From NCBI RefSeq assembly GCF_010550695.1, contig NZ_JAAGOB010000003.1, positions 124,001 to 188,000 of the forward strand: a stretch of 64,000 bases of DNA, given 5' to 3'. The notes below the pieces were generated by a model. That model was not told the origin of the DNA. It was given only the letters and a program-made list of their open reading frames with translations, and did no database searches. A program made the translations under genes and the position numbers. Every line of letters starts with the position of its first letter. The first letter of the stretch is position 1. Source of the stretch: Phytoactinopolyspora alkaliphila (GTDB taxonomy: Bacteria; Actinomycetota; Actinomycetes; Jiangellales; Jiangellaceae). Below are positions 9,971-19,209 of this stretch, one piece after another.

Positions 9971-10876
9971 ATGGACGCCGAACCGGTGGCCGAGGCCGAC
10001 GGGCCTCGCACGACTCTCGGGGAGAGCCCGCGGTGGGACGGTGCTGCCTGGTGGTGGGTCGACGCCGCGGCAGGTGTCGTCTGGAGGCGCCGGCCCGACG
10101 AGCACGCCACAGTCGCCTGGCGAACCGGAGTCCGGACCTCGCTGGTTCAGCCGGCGTCATCCGGCGGCGTGGTCGTTGCCCGCGGAGAGGCCGTCGATGT
10201 GCTCTCCGTTGGCCAGGGTTCGTGGGAGCCGCTCGGTCGCTGGGCTGATCTCCGGCTCGGCGCCGGTTGGCTGGTCAACGACGGCGTCGCGGATCAGCAC
10301 GGCCGGCTGTGGATCGGGACCATCGCCCCGGGCCGGGCCCGTCATGGAGGTTCGCTGCTGCGGGTCGAGCGCGACGGCACGGTCGCCGAGGCTGCCCGTG
10401 GTTTCACGCTCACGAACGGCATGGTCTGGGACGCGGGCGGCTCGAAGCTGTACCACGTCGACACATTCGAACGAAGGGTTTGGGTGCATCAGGTGGATCT
10501 CGATTCCGGCAAGGTCACCGGGTCGCAACCGTTCGTCGACTTCGAGTCCGGCGACGCGCTCCCTGACGGGCTCGCCGTGGACGTGGAGGGAGGCGTCTGG
10601 GTGGCCATGTACGACGGCGGGCAGGTCCGCCGGTTCGACGCGAGCGGCAGGGCCGACGTCGTCGTCCACGTGCCGCCCCGCCAGTGCACCAGCGTCGCAC
10701 TCGGTGGAACCGACGGGAGGGACCTGCTGATCACCACGGCACGGGAAGGCTACGGCGACGCCGCCAGTGCGCGAGAGCCACTCGCCGGCCGCCTCTTCCG
10801 AGCCAGGTCCGAGTACGCCGGTGTGCCCACGTCGCTGGTCGTGACCGAGCGCGCCGACCTGATCGAGCGGACATGA
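9971..10876 (+). CDS. SMP-30/gluconolactonase-family protein
   Basis: 301-aa six-bladed beta-propeller hydrolase that opens sugar lactones. The divalent-metal residues are recognisable: LGESPRWD (Glu), VNDGVADQHGRLWIGT (Asn), LTNGMVWD (Asn) and LPDGLAVD (Asp). It overlaps the SDR gene by 4 bp (ATGA). A dehydrogenase plus lactonase pair suggests oxidation of a sugar to a lactone followed by hydrolysis. Start ATG 9971 has GAAAGGG about 6 bp upstream. Confidence 0.9.
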   Translation: MDAEPVAEADGPRTTLGESPRWDGAAWWWVDAAAGVVWRRRPDEHATVAWRTGVRTSLVQPASSGGVVVARGEAVDVLSVGQGSWEPLGRWADLRLGAGWLVNDGVADQHGRLWIGTIAPGRARHGGSLLRVERDGTVAEAARGFTLTNGMVWDAGGSKLYHVDTFERRVWVHQVDLDSGKVTGSQPFVDFESGDALPDGLAVDVEGGVWVAMYDGGQVRRFDASGRADVVVHVPPRQCTSVALGGTDGRDLLITTAREGYGDAASAREPLAGRLFRARSEYAGVPTSLVVTERADLIERT

Positions 10877-11646
10877 GCGGCCAGCGGCTGACCGGCCGGG
10901 TAGCCCTGCTGACGGGTGCTTCGCGTGGGATCGGGGCGGCTGTGGCGCGGGCCTACGCCGCCGAGGGCGCCGCGGTCGCGGTCGGTCACGAGCCGGGTCC
11001 GCGACCCAGGGAACAGGCGGTGAAGCTGGTGGCCGAGATCAATGCCACGGGTGGCCGGGCGATCGCGGTTCCGGCCGACATGGTGGACCCGCAGGCCGTC
11101 GAGTCGTTCGCCACGACCGTGCGGGCCGAGCTCGGAGCTGTCGACATCGTGGTCAACAACGCCGCCGCCTCCGCGCGCGTCCCGTGGGCTGAGCTCCAGG
11201 TCGACCAGTGGGACCACGTGCTGAATGTGAATCTGCGCGGATCCTGGCTCATGACGCGTGCCGCGTACCCTGACCTGCGAGTCAGCGAGCACGCCTGCGT
11301 CATCAATGTCACCAGCGTCATGGTCGAGACCGGTCAGCCAGGTGCGCTGCACTACACCGCGAGCAAGGCTGGTCTCATCGGGCTGACCCGTGCGCTCGCC
11401 CGGGAGCTGGGAGAGGATGGCATCCGGGTCAACGCCGTCATGCCCGGTGCCATCCGCACCGAACACGAGCAAGAGATGGAACCGGACGCGGCAGCTGTCT
11501 TCGACCGGATCACCGCCCGACAGGCACTCAAGCGACGCGGGTATGCCGATGACTTGGCCGGCGCGTTCGTCTTTCTCGCCAGTGCCGAAAGTGGATTTGT
11601 CACCGGCCAGGTGCTCAACGTCGACGGCGGCTGGGTGCATTACTGA
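10873..11646 (+). CDS. Short-chain dehydrogenase/reductase
   Basis: 257-aa classical SDR. TGASRGIG binds NAD(P), NNAA follows, and INVTSVM plus YTASK supply the catalytic Ser-Tyr-Lys. NAVMPGAI and the C-terminal LNVDGGW are standard. ATG 10873 overlaps the lactonase stop. It probably acts on the same sugar or hydroxy-acid pathway as the lactonase; substrate unknown. Confidence 0.92.
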   Translation: MSGQRLTGRVALLTGASRGIGAAVARAYAAEGAAVAVGHEPGPRPREQAVKLVAEINATGGRAIAVPADMVDPQAVESFATTVRAELGAVDIVVNNAAASARVPWAELQVDQWDHVLNVNLRGSWLMTRAAYPDLRVSEHACVINVTSVMVETGQPGALHYTASKAGLIGLTRALARELGEDGIRVNAVMPGAIRTEHEQEMEPDAAAVFDRITARQALKRRGYADDLAGAFVFLASAESGFVTGQVLNVDGGWVHY

Positions 11647-11783
11647 TGACTGGCCAGGATTCATGCACGGAATGACCAGTCCCTTCAGGTGAAACGTTTG
11701 CTACCTCCTGTTTCCGCGCCGCAATAGGCCTTCTACCTGGTCTTTTATTGGAATGGTATGTCATCTGCGGAAGGTGATATACG

Positions 11784-11809
11784 CTGTGCTTCACCAACGG
11801 GAAGCACAG
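11784..11809. promoter_or_regulatory. Candidate operator of the GntR-LacI type regulator
   Basis: Perfect 9-bp inverted repeat CTGTGCTTC-N8-GAAGCACAG ending 12 bp before the regulator's GTG. Its left half (GCTGTGCTTCAC) is repeated at 9769 in the aminotransferase/SMP-30 promoter region. The geometry fits an autoregulatory operator; inference only. Confidence 0.55.
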
Positions 11810-11821
11810 AGAGGTCTCAGG

Positions 11822-12979
11822 GTGGTTACCAGGAGAACGTCCGAGAGGCAGCGCCAGGCTTTGGTCGACGACCTTCGCCAGGCTTGCCGCGAGGGGCACC
11901 TGCGGCCCGGTGACATGCTTCCCACGGTGCGGGAATTGCAGGAGAAATACCGGCTCTCCCCGCGGACTGTCACCTCGGAGCTGAGGAAGCTCGTCGACGA
12001 GGGCCTGCTGCGCACGGTTCCGCGAGTCGGTGTGTTCGTCGCGGACACCGCCAGCGCCGAGCCGGACAGCTACCTGATGCTGGTGCAGGCCACCGGGAGC
12101 ACGGGCACGATGACCACGGTGGACCGGGTGCGGCTCGGCTTCGAGGAGAGAGTGACCCAGCTCGGCGCCGCGAGCGCGACCATGGACATCGACGCCGCTC
12201 TGCGGCGTGCCCTCGACGGTACCCTGCCGCCCATCGCCGGAGCCTTCCTGGCCATGCCGGATCGCGGCGAGGACCTGGCGGCCTTCGGCGACGCTTCGAC
12301 CGCCCGGGTTCGCTGGGCGTCGATACCGATGACCCCTCCCACGCCGGAGATGGTCATCGACATGGTGACAGTCGATCACGTCGACGGTGGACGCGCCGCC
12401 ACTCGGCATCTCTGGCAGCGAGGTCATCGCCGCATCGCCTACCTGGGCCTGCATGCCGAGGGCATCGAGGACCCCAGGTATCACTGGTCGGTCCTGCGCA
12501 TGCGCGGCTGGCGGGACGCGATGGAACAGTTCGGTGAGCGGGTGGAGAACATCTCTTTCCTTCCTGATGCGCCCCCAGACTCGTTCGAGCGCCAGGCCGA
12601 GATCGCGGCCTTGGTGGCCCGAGCCGTCGTCGTTCGCCGGGATGTCACGGCCGTGGTGTGCGCCAGCCACAACGCGGCGCTCGGCATGGCCGCTGCGTTG
12701 CGGACTGCAGATGTGCCGCCGGAAGGCTGGCCGGCGATGGTGGCCTTCGAGGACATCGCCGAGGTGGGCGACGGGATCCTGACGTCGGTCCGGGTCCCGT
12801 GTGAAGACATCGGGCGGGAAGCTGCCCAGATCCTGTGGGAGCGCAGGCATGCACGGCTCGAGGGGCCGCCGGTGGATCGCAGGCTCCCGATGCCGGTCAT
12901 CCGCCGGGTCGATTCCCAGCACGGATGGTCGGGATCGGGTGAACCCGTGGCCACGGAATCCGCTGAAGCGCAGGCGTAG
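11822..12979 (+). CDS. GntR-type HTH with LacI-type sensor domain regulator
   Basis: 385 aa. An N-terminal GntR wHTH (residues about 10-75, GHLRPGDMLPTVRELQEKY and SPRTVTSELRKLVDEGLL) is joined to a periplasmic-binding-protein-like sensor with VDHVDGGRAATRHLWQRGHRRIAYLG, the usual LacI-family sensor segment, and a C-terminal SVRVPCEDIGREAAQ. This layout is typical of carbohydrate regulators such as AraR. GTG 11822 has GAGAGG about 7 bp upstream; ATG 11753 would run through the palindromic operator. It likely controls neighbouring sugar genes. Confidence 0.88.
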   Translation: MVTRRTSERQRQALVDDLRQACREGHLRPGDMLPTVRELQEKYRLSPRTVTSELRKLVDEGLLRTVPRVGVFVADTASAEPDSYLMLVQATGSTGTMTTVDRVRLGFEERVTQLGAASATMDIDAALRRALDGTLPPIAGAFLAMPDRGEDLAAFGDASTARVRWASIPMTPPTPEMVIDMVTVDHVDGGRAATRHLWQRGHRRIAYLGLHAEGIEDPRYHWSVLRMRGWRDAMEQFGERVENISFLPDAPPDSFERQAEIAALVARAVVVRRDVTAVVCASHNAALGMAAALRTADVPPEGWPAMVAFEDIAEVGDGILTSVRVPCEDIGREAAQILWERRHARLEGPPVDRRLPMPVIRRVDSQHGWSGSGEPVATESAEAQA

Positions 12980-12980
12980 A

Positions 12981-12999
12981 ACGGAAGTACTGCTTCCGT
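12981..12999 (+). terminator. Short hairpin after the regulator gene
   Basis: ACGGAAG and CTTCCGT form a 7-bp perfect stem with a 5-nt loop directly behind the stop codon, followed by CTGTTTCC. Plausible terminator; T-tract is weak. Confidence 0.5.
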
Positions 13000-13408
13000 C
13001 TGTTTCCAAGAAGTGACCCGGCTGGGTTGTGGTGCTGCGGTGCCTGCTGCCGAAGTCGGAGAGCGCCGGCGATGTCGGCCTGCCCATCGCCCATTGGGTC
13101 CATGCCGCCGCGTCGCGGGCGATCGAATCTGTTGCGAAGATCCTGGTTGAAGTCTCCTAGTGGTCCGGATTGAGTCAGCTTTGCACCCGGACTTCCGGAC
13201 CGCCGAAATTGGTGCAGAGGGGCCTGGGTGGCGCTGGAATCTGTGCCGGTAGGCGTACATTGTGATCTTCGCGGATGGCGAGAATGCCCTCGTCATCCGC
13301 GATGCGGCGTCATGTTTTCGTTATAGAGAAGCAGTTGACAAGCAAAGAGATACAGAACAGACTCATCGGAACCAGCGCGTGACCCTTTTCTGAACAAAGG
13401 AGACGTCC
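13000..13408. promoter_or_regulatory. Long intergenic leader before the exported-protein operon
   Basis: About 410 bp without a convincing gene. It contains an imperfect inverted repeat around 13158-13206 (GGTCCGGA and TCCGGACC), a strong hairpin at 13269-13302 and a TTGACA box at 13335-13340. No clear -10 hexamer stands 17 bp on. A short open frame at about 13030-13160 resembles nothing known. Confidence 0.45.
13269..13302. promoter_or_regulatory. Strong hairpin in the leader of the 13409 operon
   Basis: Arms of 14 bp with one mismatch (TCGCGGATGGCGAG and CTCGTCATCCGCGA) and a 6-nt loop, upstream of the TTGACA box. May end upstream transcription or be an operator. Confidence 0.55.
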
Positions 13409-15100
13409 ATGGCAGCACCGCATCGTGTGCCGGAAGCAAGCTCCACCGTGAACGCGGGCGTGACCCGACGCCGATTCCTCCAGCAGGCGGGCTTCCTCAC
13501 CGCCGGCGGGTTGTCAGCTGGAGCGCTGGGCGTCTCCGTGGCCGGTCCGGCCGGGGCGTCCCAAACGCTGGACCTCACGACTCCCGCCGCATTCGACGCC
13601 TTCGACGCGGCCTATCAGAGCGGAGGCCAGAGCCCGGACAACAACAATGAGGCCGGCGCCCTGGCGTGGCAGCAGTCCTATGCACTGCGCAGCTTCATCA
13701 TGATGTACCTGGCGCATGGGGACACCGACTATCTCGACCGGTTCATCGGCAACGTCGACATCATGCTTACTCACCGGGACAGCGAGCGCGGCGTCACCGA
13801 TTACCGCGGGCTTTCGCTTCCCGCCTGGCGCACGATGAACCCGTACACACTGGGGATCTCCGAGCTTCTCGATGGGAACGGCCAGCCGACGCTGGAGATC
13901 CGCAGCGGGCGGAACTACGCCGACACCGCGCACGTCACCGTCACCCACGGGGCGGGTGACACGTTCTCCCTGGTGGTCCGTAACGAACGGTTCGACTACA
14001 CCGATACGTTCACCGGCCTGACCATGGACCCGTCCAGCCCGGACTACGCGGTCCAGCGCATCTACGACGACTACCCGGGCACCATTCTCTGCACCGCGCA
14101 CGATCAAAACGTGGGCACCCGGCCCGCCGAGGGCAACTACCCCATGTTCGCCCAGCCGGTGATCCTGGGCGTGCACACCGGCATGATCACGTACCCGATC
14201 GCCAGCTTCGTGCGGATCGTCAAGACCGACCCGCAGCTCATCAATGACCAGTACTACCAGGACAAGGCCGACGAGTACCTGGCCGACGTGGAGGCCGCGG
14301 TGGCCGTTCACGACGACGAGTGGCGCGAGACTTCCGACGGCCGTGGCTACTACTTCTGGGAGAAGGGGAAGCCGTTCGGGTTCGACGGCCAGGCCCAGCC
14401 GACGAATCAGAGCCTTGCTCTGGGGCGGACGGTCCTGGAACTGGCTGCGATCACCGGTGACCCGCAGCACGTCCACCGCGCCACCGCCCTGGCCGAGATG
14501 TTCAAGGCGGAGTTGATCGATCAGGTAACCAACGGCGTCACCACGTCGATCTGGTACTACTTCCCGACGTACTCGGCTGCGTGGGAGGGCTACACCAAGA
14601 CCGGCTCGGCGGAGACGGACATCTCCATGCACAAGCCGGAGTATGCGGTCAACGGTGGCTACAAGAACTACGAGGACTACAGCCACGCCGCGATCGACGT
14701 GGACTTCGCCGCGCTGGCGCACCAGCACGGCTACGTCTTCACCAGCCAGGACATCGCGAAGATCGCGGCCACGTTCACCGAGAACCTGGCGGCGACGAAC
14801 GCCGACGGCCGGGCCACTGTCCGCTACGTGGTCAGCGGCCAGGGCGTACTGCAGTCCAACCCGATCGGAGCGGCCCGCTGGATGGCCATCTCGCCGTCGG
14901 ACCCGGATGTCTTCGAGCACTGCCTGGACATCTACGAGGACTGGGACAACCAGCCGACCCCCACCAGCGGCACCCGCCTGCTGGGCGTCGCGATGCTCAA
15001 CTGGGGGGCGTTGCAGGGCGCCGCGAAGGCCCGGAACGCCCGCAGACGAGCAGACCGCCGGCGGGCGGCCCGCTGGGCAGCACGCCAGGAATCCAACTAG
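13409..15100 (+). CDS. Tat-exported protein, possible carbohydrate-active alpha/alpha-toroid enzyme
   Basis: 563 aa. A twin-arginine signal is clear: VTRRRFLQQAGF at about residues 14-25, then a hydrophobic stretch and GPAGAS cleavage region near residue 50. The mature part is helical with Trp/Tyr-rich segments (WQQSYALRSFIMMYLAHGD, YEDYSHAAIDVDFAALA), broken by a beta-rich insert around residues 165-235. The pattern recalls (alpha/alpha)-toroid polysaccharide lyases or C5-epimerases, but I cannot name a family. Signal anchor plus position ahead of a GH20-like gene and an importer suggest extracellular breakdown of a glycan. The C-terminus is Arg-rich. Confidence 0.65.
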   Translation: MAAPHRVPEASSTVNAGVTRRRFLQQAGFLTAGGLSAGALGVSVAGPAGASQTLDLTTPAAFDAFDAAYQSGGQSPDNNNEAGALAWQQSYALRSFIMMYLAHGDTDYLDRFIGNVDIMLTHRDSERGVTDYRGLSLPAWRTMNPYTLGISELLDGNGQPTLEIRSGRNYADTAHVTVTHGAGDTFSLVVRNERFDYTDTFTGLTMDPSSPDYAVQRIYDDYPGTILCTAHDQNVGTRPAEGNYPMFAQPVILGVHTGMITYPIASFVRIVKTDPQLINDQYYQDKADEYLADVEAAVAVHDDEWRETSDGRGYYFWEKGKPFGFDGQAQPTNQSLALGRTVLELAAITGDPQHVHRATALAEMFKAELIDQVTNGVTTSIWYYFPTYSAAWEGYTKTGSAETDISMHKPEYAVNGGYKNYEDYSHAAIDVDFAALAHQHGYVFTSQDIAKIAATFTENLAATNADGRATVRYVVSGQGVLQSNPIGAARWMAISPSDPDVFEHCLDIYEDWDNQPTPTSGTRLLGVAMLNWGALQGAAKARNARRRADRRRAARWAARQESN

Positions 15101-15124
15101 TCATCGCGTGATCGGAAGACGTCA

Positions 15125-16093
15125 ATGAGTATCTGGGCGAACCTGCTGCACATCAGCTACAACTTCTGGAGCGACTCACCGGAGCCGCGGCGCCTGAGTG
15201 CGTACCGCGACGAAATGCAGTTCGACGACGGTCTGTGGACCGAGCTGACCCAGAAGATGGCCGACAGCCACCTCAACATGGTCCTCCTGGATCTCGGTGA
15301 CGCCGTCCGTTACGAGTCACACCCGGAGATCGCGCTCAAGAACGCCTGGAGCACGGCGCGCCTGAAGGACGAGGTGGCCCGGCTGCGGGAGCTGGGGCTG
15401 GAACCCATCCCCAAGCTCAACTTCAGTACCGGCCACGACGCCTGGCTGGGTGTGTACCAGAGGCAGGTCTCGACACCGGTGTACTACGAGGTCTGCAAGG
15501 ATCTGATCGCCGAGGTCAGTGAACTCTTCGGCGCGCCGCGGCTGTTCCATCTGGGTATGGACGAGGAAACGGCGGCCAATCAGCCGAGGTCGCGGCTGGT
15601 CGTGATCCGGCAGCACGAGCTGTGGTGGGATGACCTGAACTTCTTCGCCGAGGAGGTCACCAAGGCCGGCGGCCGGCCGTGGGTGTGGTCGGATCACGCC
15701 TGGCGGCACCCGCAGGAGTTCTACTGGAAGATGCCCCGATCGATCGTGCAGAGCAACTGGCACTACGACCTGGCTTTCACCGATGAGAACGAAAACGACC
15801 GCCCGCGGGTGCAGACGGAGCCGGAGAACCGTGCCTGGCGGTATCTGACCTATCTCGATCTCGACGATCAGGGCTTCGACCAGATCCCCACGGCCAGCAA
15901 CTACCGGCAGGCCCGGAGCTTCGAGCTGACGGTGGACTTTTGCCGGCGGCGACTCGACCAGGCCCGGCTCCTCGGCTTCCTGCAGACCACGTGGAAGCCG
16001 ACCACTCCGGATTTCAGGGACCACCACCTCCAGGCCATCGAGCAGGTCGGCCGTGCGATCGCACGGACGGCCGGCGAGCCGGGTGACGCCTGA
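15125..16093 (+). CDS. GH20-like TIM-barrel glycoside hydrolase (putative)
   Basis: 322-aa soluble protein without a signal peptide. LFHLGMDEET near residue 140 matches the HxGxDE motif carrying the catalytic Asp-Glu pair of family 20 hexosaminidases. RPWVWSDHAW and the C-terminal LGFLQTTWKPT fit later barrel strands with substrate-stacking Trp. It lacks the usual N-terminal GH20b domain and is short for the family. It would remove amino-sugar residues in the cytoplasm after import. Stop overlaps the next start (TGATG). Confidence 0.65.
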   Translation: MSIWANLLHISYNFWSDSPEPRRLSAYRDEMQFDDGLWTELTQKMADSHLNMVLLDLGDAVRYESHPEIALKNAWSTARLKDEVARLRELGLEPIPKLNFSTGHDAWLGVYQRQVSTPVYYEVCKDLIAEVSELFGAPRLFHLGMDEETAANQPRSRLVVIRQHELWWDDLNFFAEEVTKAGGRPWVWSDHAWRHPQEFYWKMPRSIVQSNWHYDLAFTDENENDRPRVQTEPENRAWRYLTYLDLDDQGFDQIPTASNYRQARSFELTVDFCRRRLDQARLLGFLQTTWKPTTPDFRDHHLQAIEQVGRAIARTAGEPGDA

Positions 16094-17298
16094 TGTCCGA
16101 GCTTGCCATCAGCGGCGGCACCCCGGTGCGGACCGACCCGTTCCCCGCCTGGCCGGTGTCCGGGGAGGAGGAAGCACGCGTTCTCGCCGAGGTTCTCGCA
16201 TCGGGCCGCTGGGGTAGCAGCCACGGCGAGATCGTGCGTGCCTTCGAGCGCGAGTTCGCTGATTACCAGCAGGCCGAGCACTGCATCGCGGTGTGCAACG
16301 GCACCTTGGGACTGACCGCCGCGTTGAAGGCGCTCGGCGTGGGCATCGGCGACGAGGTGGTGATGCCGGCGTACACGTTCGTCGGCAGCGCCACCGCCGC
16401 GCTGATGATCGGCGCGGTCCCGGTGTTCGCCGACGTGGACCTGCGGACGCACCTGCTCGATCCGAGGGCCGCCGAGGCGGCCGTCACCGAGCGGACCGCG
16501 GCGATCATGCCGGTGCACCTGGCCGGGCAGCCGTGTGACATGGACGCCCTTCTGGAAATCGCGAACCGCAGAGGCCTCGCGGTCGTGGAGGACGCCGCGC
16601 AAGGCCACGGCGCCGAGTGGCGCGGCCGGCGCGTGGGTGCGCTCGGCGACGCGGGCATGTTCAGCTTCCAGACCAGCAAGAACATGACATCCGGAGAAGG
16701 CGGCGCGGTGGTGGCGAACGCTCCGGACCTCGCGGACCGGCTGTACGCACAGGCCAACGTCGGCCGCGTGCCGGGCGGCGGCTGGTACCAGCACGAGCAC
16801 GTGGGCTTCAACCTGCGGATCACCGAGTTCCAAGGAGCGATCCTCCGCGCGCAGCTGCGCCGGCACCCGGAGCAGACCCGCCGCAGGGACGAGTTCTGGT
16901 CGCTGCTGACCGGCATGCTCGCCGGCGTCCCGGGCCTTCGCGTGCCGGACATCGATCCACGGGTGACGGCCCATGGCCGGCATCTGTTCACCTTCCGCGT
17001 CGCCGGCCTCGGTGACGTGGATCGCAAGAGACGTTTCGTGCGCGCCCTCGCGGCCGAGGGCGTTCCGGTGTCCGGCGGCTATGTGGGTCTGCACCGCAAC
17101 GATGCCATCCGCAGGGAGATCCACACGATCACTACGCGGCTCGGGCGGCCAGAACCGGCCGCCGAGCTCCCGGCCACCGACGAACTCGTGGCCGAGGCGA
17201 TGTGGCTGTCACCGCAGACGCTGCTCGGCACCAAAACGGACGCCGAGGACATCGCGGCAGCTATCAGCAAGGTTCTCGATCATTCGATGCAGCTGTGA
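16093..17298 (+). CDS. DegT/DnrJ/EryC1/StrS-family aminotransferase
   Basis: 401-aa PLP enzyme of the sugar aminotransferase family. CNGTLGLTAALKALGVG, PAYTFVGSATA, VVEDAAQGHGAEW (cofactor Asp) and FSFQTSKNMTSGEGGA (Schiff-base Lys) are all present. These enzymes interconvert keto and amino sugars. Here the catabolic setting suggests removal of an amino group, the reverse of the usual biosynthetic direction. It overlaps the GH20-like gene by one base. Confidence 0.88.
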   Translation: MSELAISGGTPVRTDPFPAWPVSGEEEARVLAEVLASGRWGSSHGEIVRAFEREFADYQQAEHCIAVCNGTLGLTAALKALGVGIGDEVVMPAYTFVGSATAALMIGAVPVFADVDLRTHLLDPRAAEAAVTERTAAIMPVHLAGQPCDMDALLEIANRRGLAVVEDAAQGHGAEWRGRRVGALGDAGMFSFQTSKNMTSGEGGAVVANAPDLADRLYAQANVGRVPGGGWYQHEHVGFNLRITEFQGAILRAQLRRHPEQTRRRDEFWSLLTGMLAGVPGLRVPDIDPRVTAHGRHLFTFRVAGLGDVDRKRRFVRALAAEGVPVSGGYVGLHRNDAIRREIHTITTRLGRPEPAAELPATDELVAEAMWLSPQTLLGTKTDAEDIAAAISKVLDHSMQL

Positions 17299-17343
17299 CC
17301 TGCCCGCACGGGCAGCACAGTCCTACAGGTTTGAGGAGGAGTC

Positions 17344-19158
17344 ATGGGCGCAAGCACACGATCGGCCCGACGAAGCTCTGCCAGGCTTCGGTCGGTAACC
17401 GCCGCCGTGGCGGTGACCCTGGCGCTGTCCGGATGCACCTTGTTCGGCGACGACGGGGACAGCAGGGACAACGGCACCAGCAGCTCGGACGATACGGATG
17501 CCGACCCCGGGCATGAGCAGGTTCTGCGACTGTCCAGCAGCAACCTGCCGATCATCGACCCGCAGGTGGTCACCTTCGGCATGTGGATGTCGGCCAAGGG
17601 CATCTTCGAGGGTCTCGTGGTGCAGAACGAAGAAGGCACCGATGTGGCCCCGGGGATGGCCGAGAGCTGGGAGATGTCGGAGGACGGGCTGACCTACACC
17701 TTCCACATCCGTGACAACGCCGCCTGGTCCAACGGGGACCCGGTGACAGCGGAAGACTTCGAGCGTACCTATCAGCGGCTGTTCACGCCGGAAGCCGGCG
17801 AGACCGGCGGCAGCACCTCGGGAGCCAACTCCTACCAGAGCTCCACCAACATCAAGGGCGCCGCGGACTTCCTGGAGGGTGGCACGGAGGATTGGTCTGA
17901 GGTGGGGGTCCGCGCGGTCGACGAGCGGGTCCTGGAGATCGAGGTGGAAACCCCGACCCCAGGCTTCCTGATGGCGATGACGCATCCGTCGATGCTGCCG
18001 CTGCACATGGACACCGTCGAGGAGCACCCGCAGGACTGGCAGGAAGCGGAGCACATCGTCAGCAACGGCCCGTTCATGCTGGACCGGTGGGTGACGAACT
18101 CCAGCATGGAGCTGGTCCCCAACCCGCACTACTGGGATCCGGAGAACGTGCACCTCGATCGGATCGAGATCGCGCTGCTGGAGGGTGGCACCACCGGCGC
18201 CGCGACGGTGCCGTACGAGAACGACGAAGTGGACATCGTCGGCTTGGCCAACGCGGACATCATCCGGATGGAGAGCGACCCGGAGCTGGCCGAGCACATC
18301 CGCGTGGCCCCATCGGTGTCTTATGTCTACCTGGCGACGCTGCGCAGCGAGAACCCGCTCCTCGAGGACGTCAACATCCGCAAGGCGCTGTCTCTTGGGC
18401 TCGACCGCGAGTACATCGCGACCGTGACGCCGGACGGCGAGCCGGGCCACTCCCTGGTGCTGGGCATCGTGCCGGGCTACGACGAGAGCATCGAGGTGAG
18501 CGAGGACGTCGAGGAGGCGAAGCGGCTGCTCGCCGAGGCTGGCTACCCGGACGGTGAGGGTTTCCCGGAGATCAATCTTCTGGCCGGCAGCTCGAATGTC
18601 GACGTCGAAGCCATCGTCGACTCGTGGCGGAGGAACCTCGGCATCAGCGCCAAGGCCGACACGGTGGAGTCCGGTGTTCTGGTCGAGCGGCGCTGGGCCG
18701 TTCAGGACGACGACTACGTCGGCTTCTACTACGGATCCTTCGCCGGCACGCCGAACTGGCCCACGATGGTCGGCTCCCTCTGGTCGCCACGCGACATCCA
18801 GGAGTTCAGCCTTCCTGCCGATGTCTGGACGGAGTACCAGGAGGTCCAGGCCGACAGCGACCTTTCGATCGCGGAACGGAACGAGGAATTGAGCGCGATC
18901 CGCGACGAGCACGCGAGCGAAGGGTCGCAGGAGCTCGCCGACCTGGTTGAGCAGGCGATGAACACCACGGACGACGCCGAACAGGAAGCCCTGTTCATCG
19001 AGGCGGCGAGGCTGCGTGAAGAGCAGCACCTGATCATCCCAGTGCTGTGGAAGGACCGCTATTTCGCGGTGCGCCCGACCATCGATGGCCTCAACCTGCG
19101 GCCCTCGCTCGATGCCTACTACTTCAAGGGCATGAGCATCGCGGCCGAAGAGCAGTAA
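17344..19158 (+). CDS. ABC importer substrate-binding lipoprotein, family 5 (peptide type)
   Basis: 604 aa. Lipoprotein signal with lipobox LALSGC near residue 31, then a Ser/Asp-rich linker. The SBP_bac_5 features are IDPQVVTFGM, GMAESWEMSEDGLTYTFHIRDNAAWSNGDPVTAEDFE (present as one block) and NIRKALSLGLDREYI. Such proteins bind oligopeptides, but relatives bind glycosides, opines and murein peptides. First gene of a complete importer; RBS GAGGAG before ATG. Confidence 0.92.
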   Translation: MGASTRSARRSSARLRSVTAAVAVTLALSGCTLFGDDGDSRDNGTSSSDDTDADPGHEQVLRLSSSNLPIIDPQVVTFGMWMSAKGIFEGLVVQNEEGTDVAPGMAESWEMSEDGLTYTFHIRDNAAWSNGDPVTAEDFERTYQRLFTPEAGETGGSTSGANSYQSSTNIKGAADFLEGGTEDWSEVGVRAVDERVLEIEVETPTPGFLMAMTHPSMLPLHMDTVEEHPQDWQEAEHIVSNGPFMLDRWVTNSSMELVPNPHYWDPENVHLDRIEIALLEGGTTGAATVPYENDEVDIVGLANADIIRMESDPELAEHIRVAPSVSYVYLATLRSENPLLEDVNIRKALSLGLDREYIATVTPDGEPGHSLVLGIVPGYDESIEVSEDVEEAKRLLAEAGYPDGEGFPEINLLAGSSNVDVEAIVDSWRRNLGISAKADTVESGVLVERRWAVQDDDYVGFYYGSFAGTPNWPTMVGSLWSPRDIQEFSLPADVWTEYQEVQADSDLSIAERNEELSAIRDEHASEGSQELADLVEQAMNTTDDAEQEALFIEAARLREEQHLIIPVLWKDRYFAVRPTIDGLNLRPSLDAYYFKGMSIAAEEQ

Positions 19159-19209
19159 GGACATCTTGACCATGGCCGTTCGGCCGGACAGGCGCAGGGA
19201 GGGCACGCG

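Noticed and set aside
13030-13160. Short plus-strand frame that might be a gene remnant (ends IESVAKILVEVS)
   Set aside because: No recognisable family and no good start; too short to support as a pseudogene.
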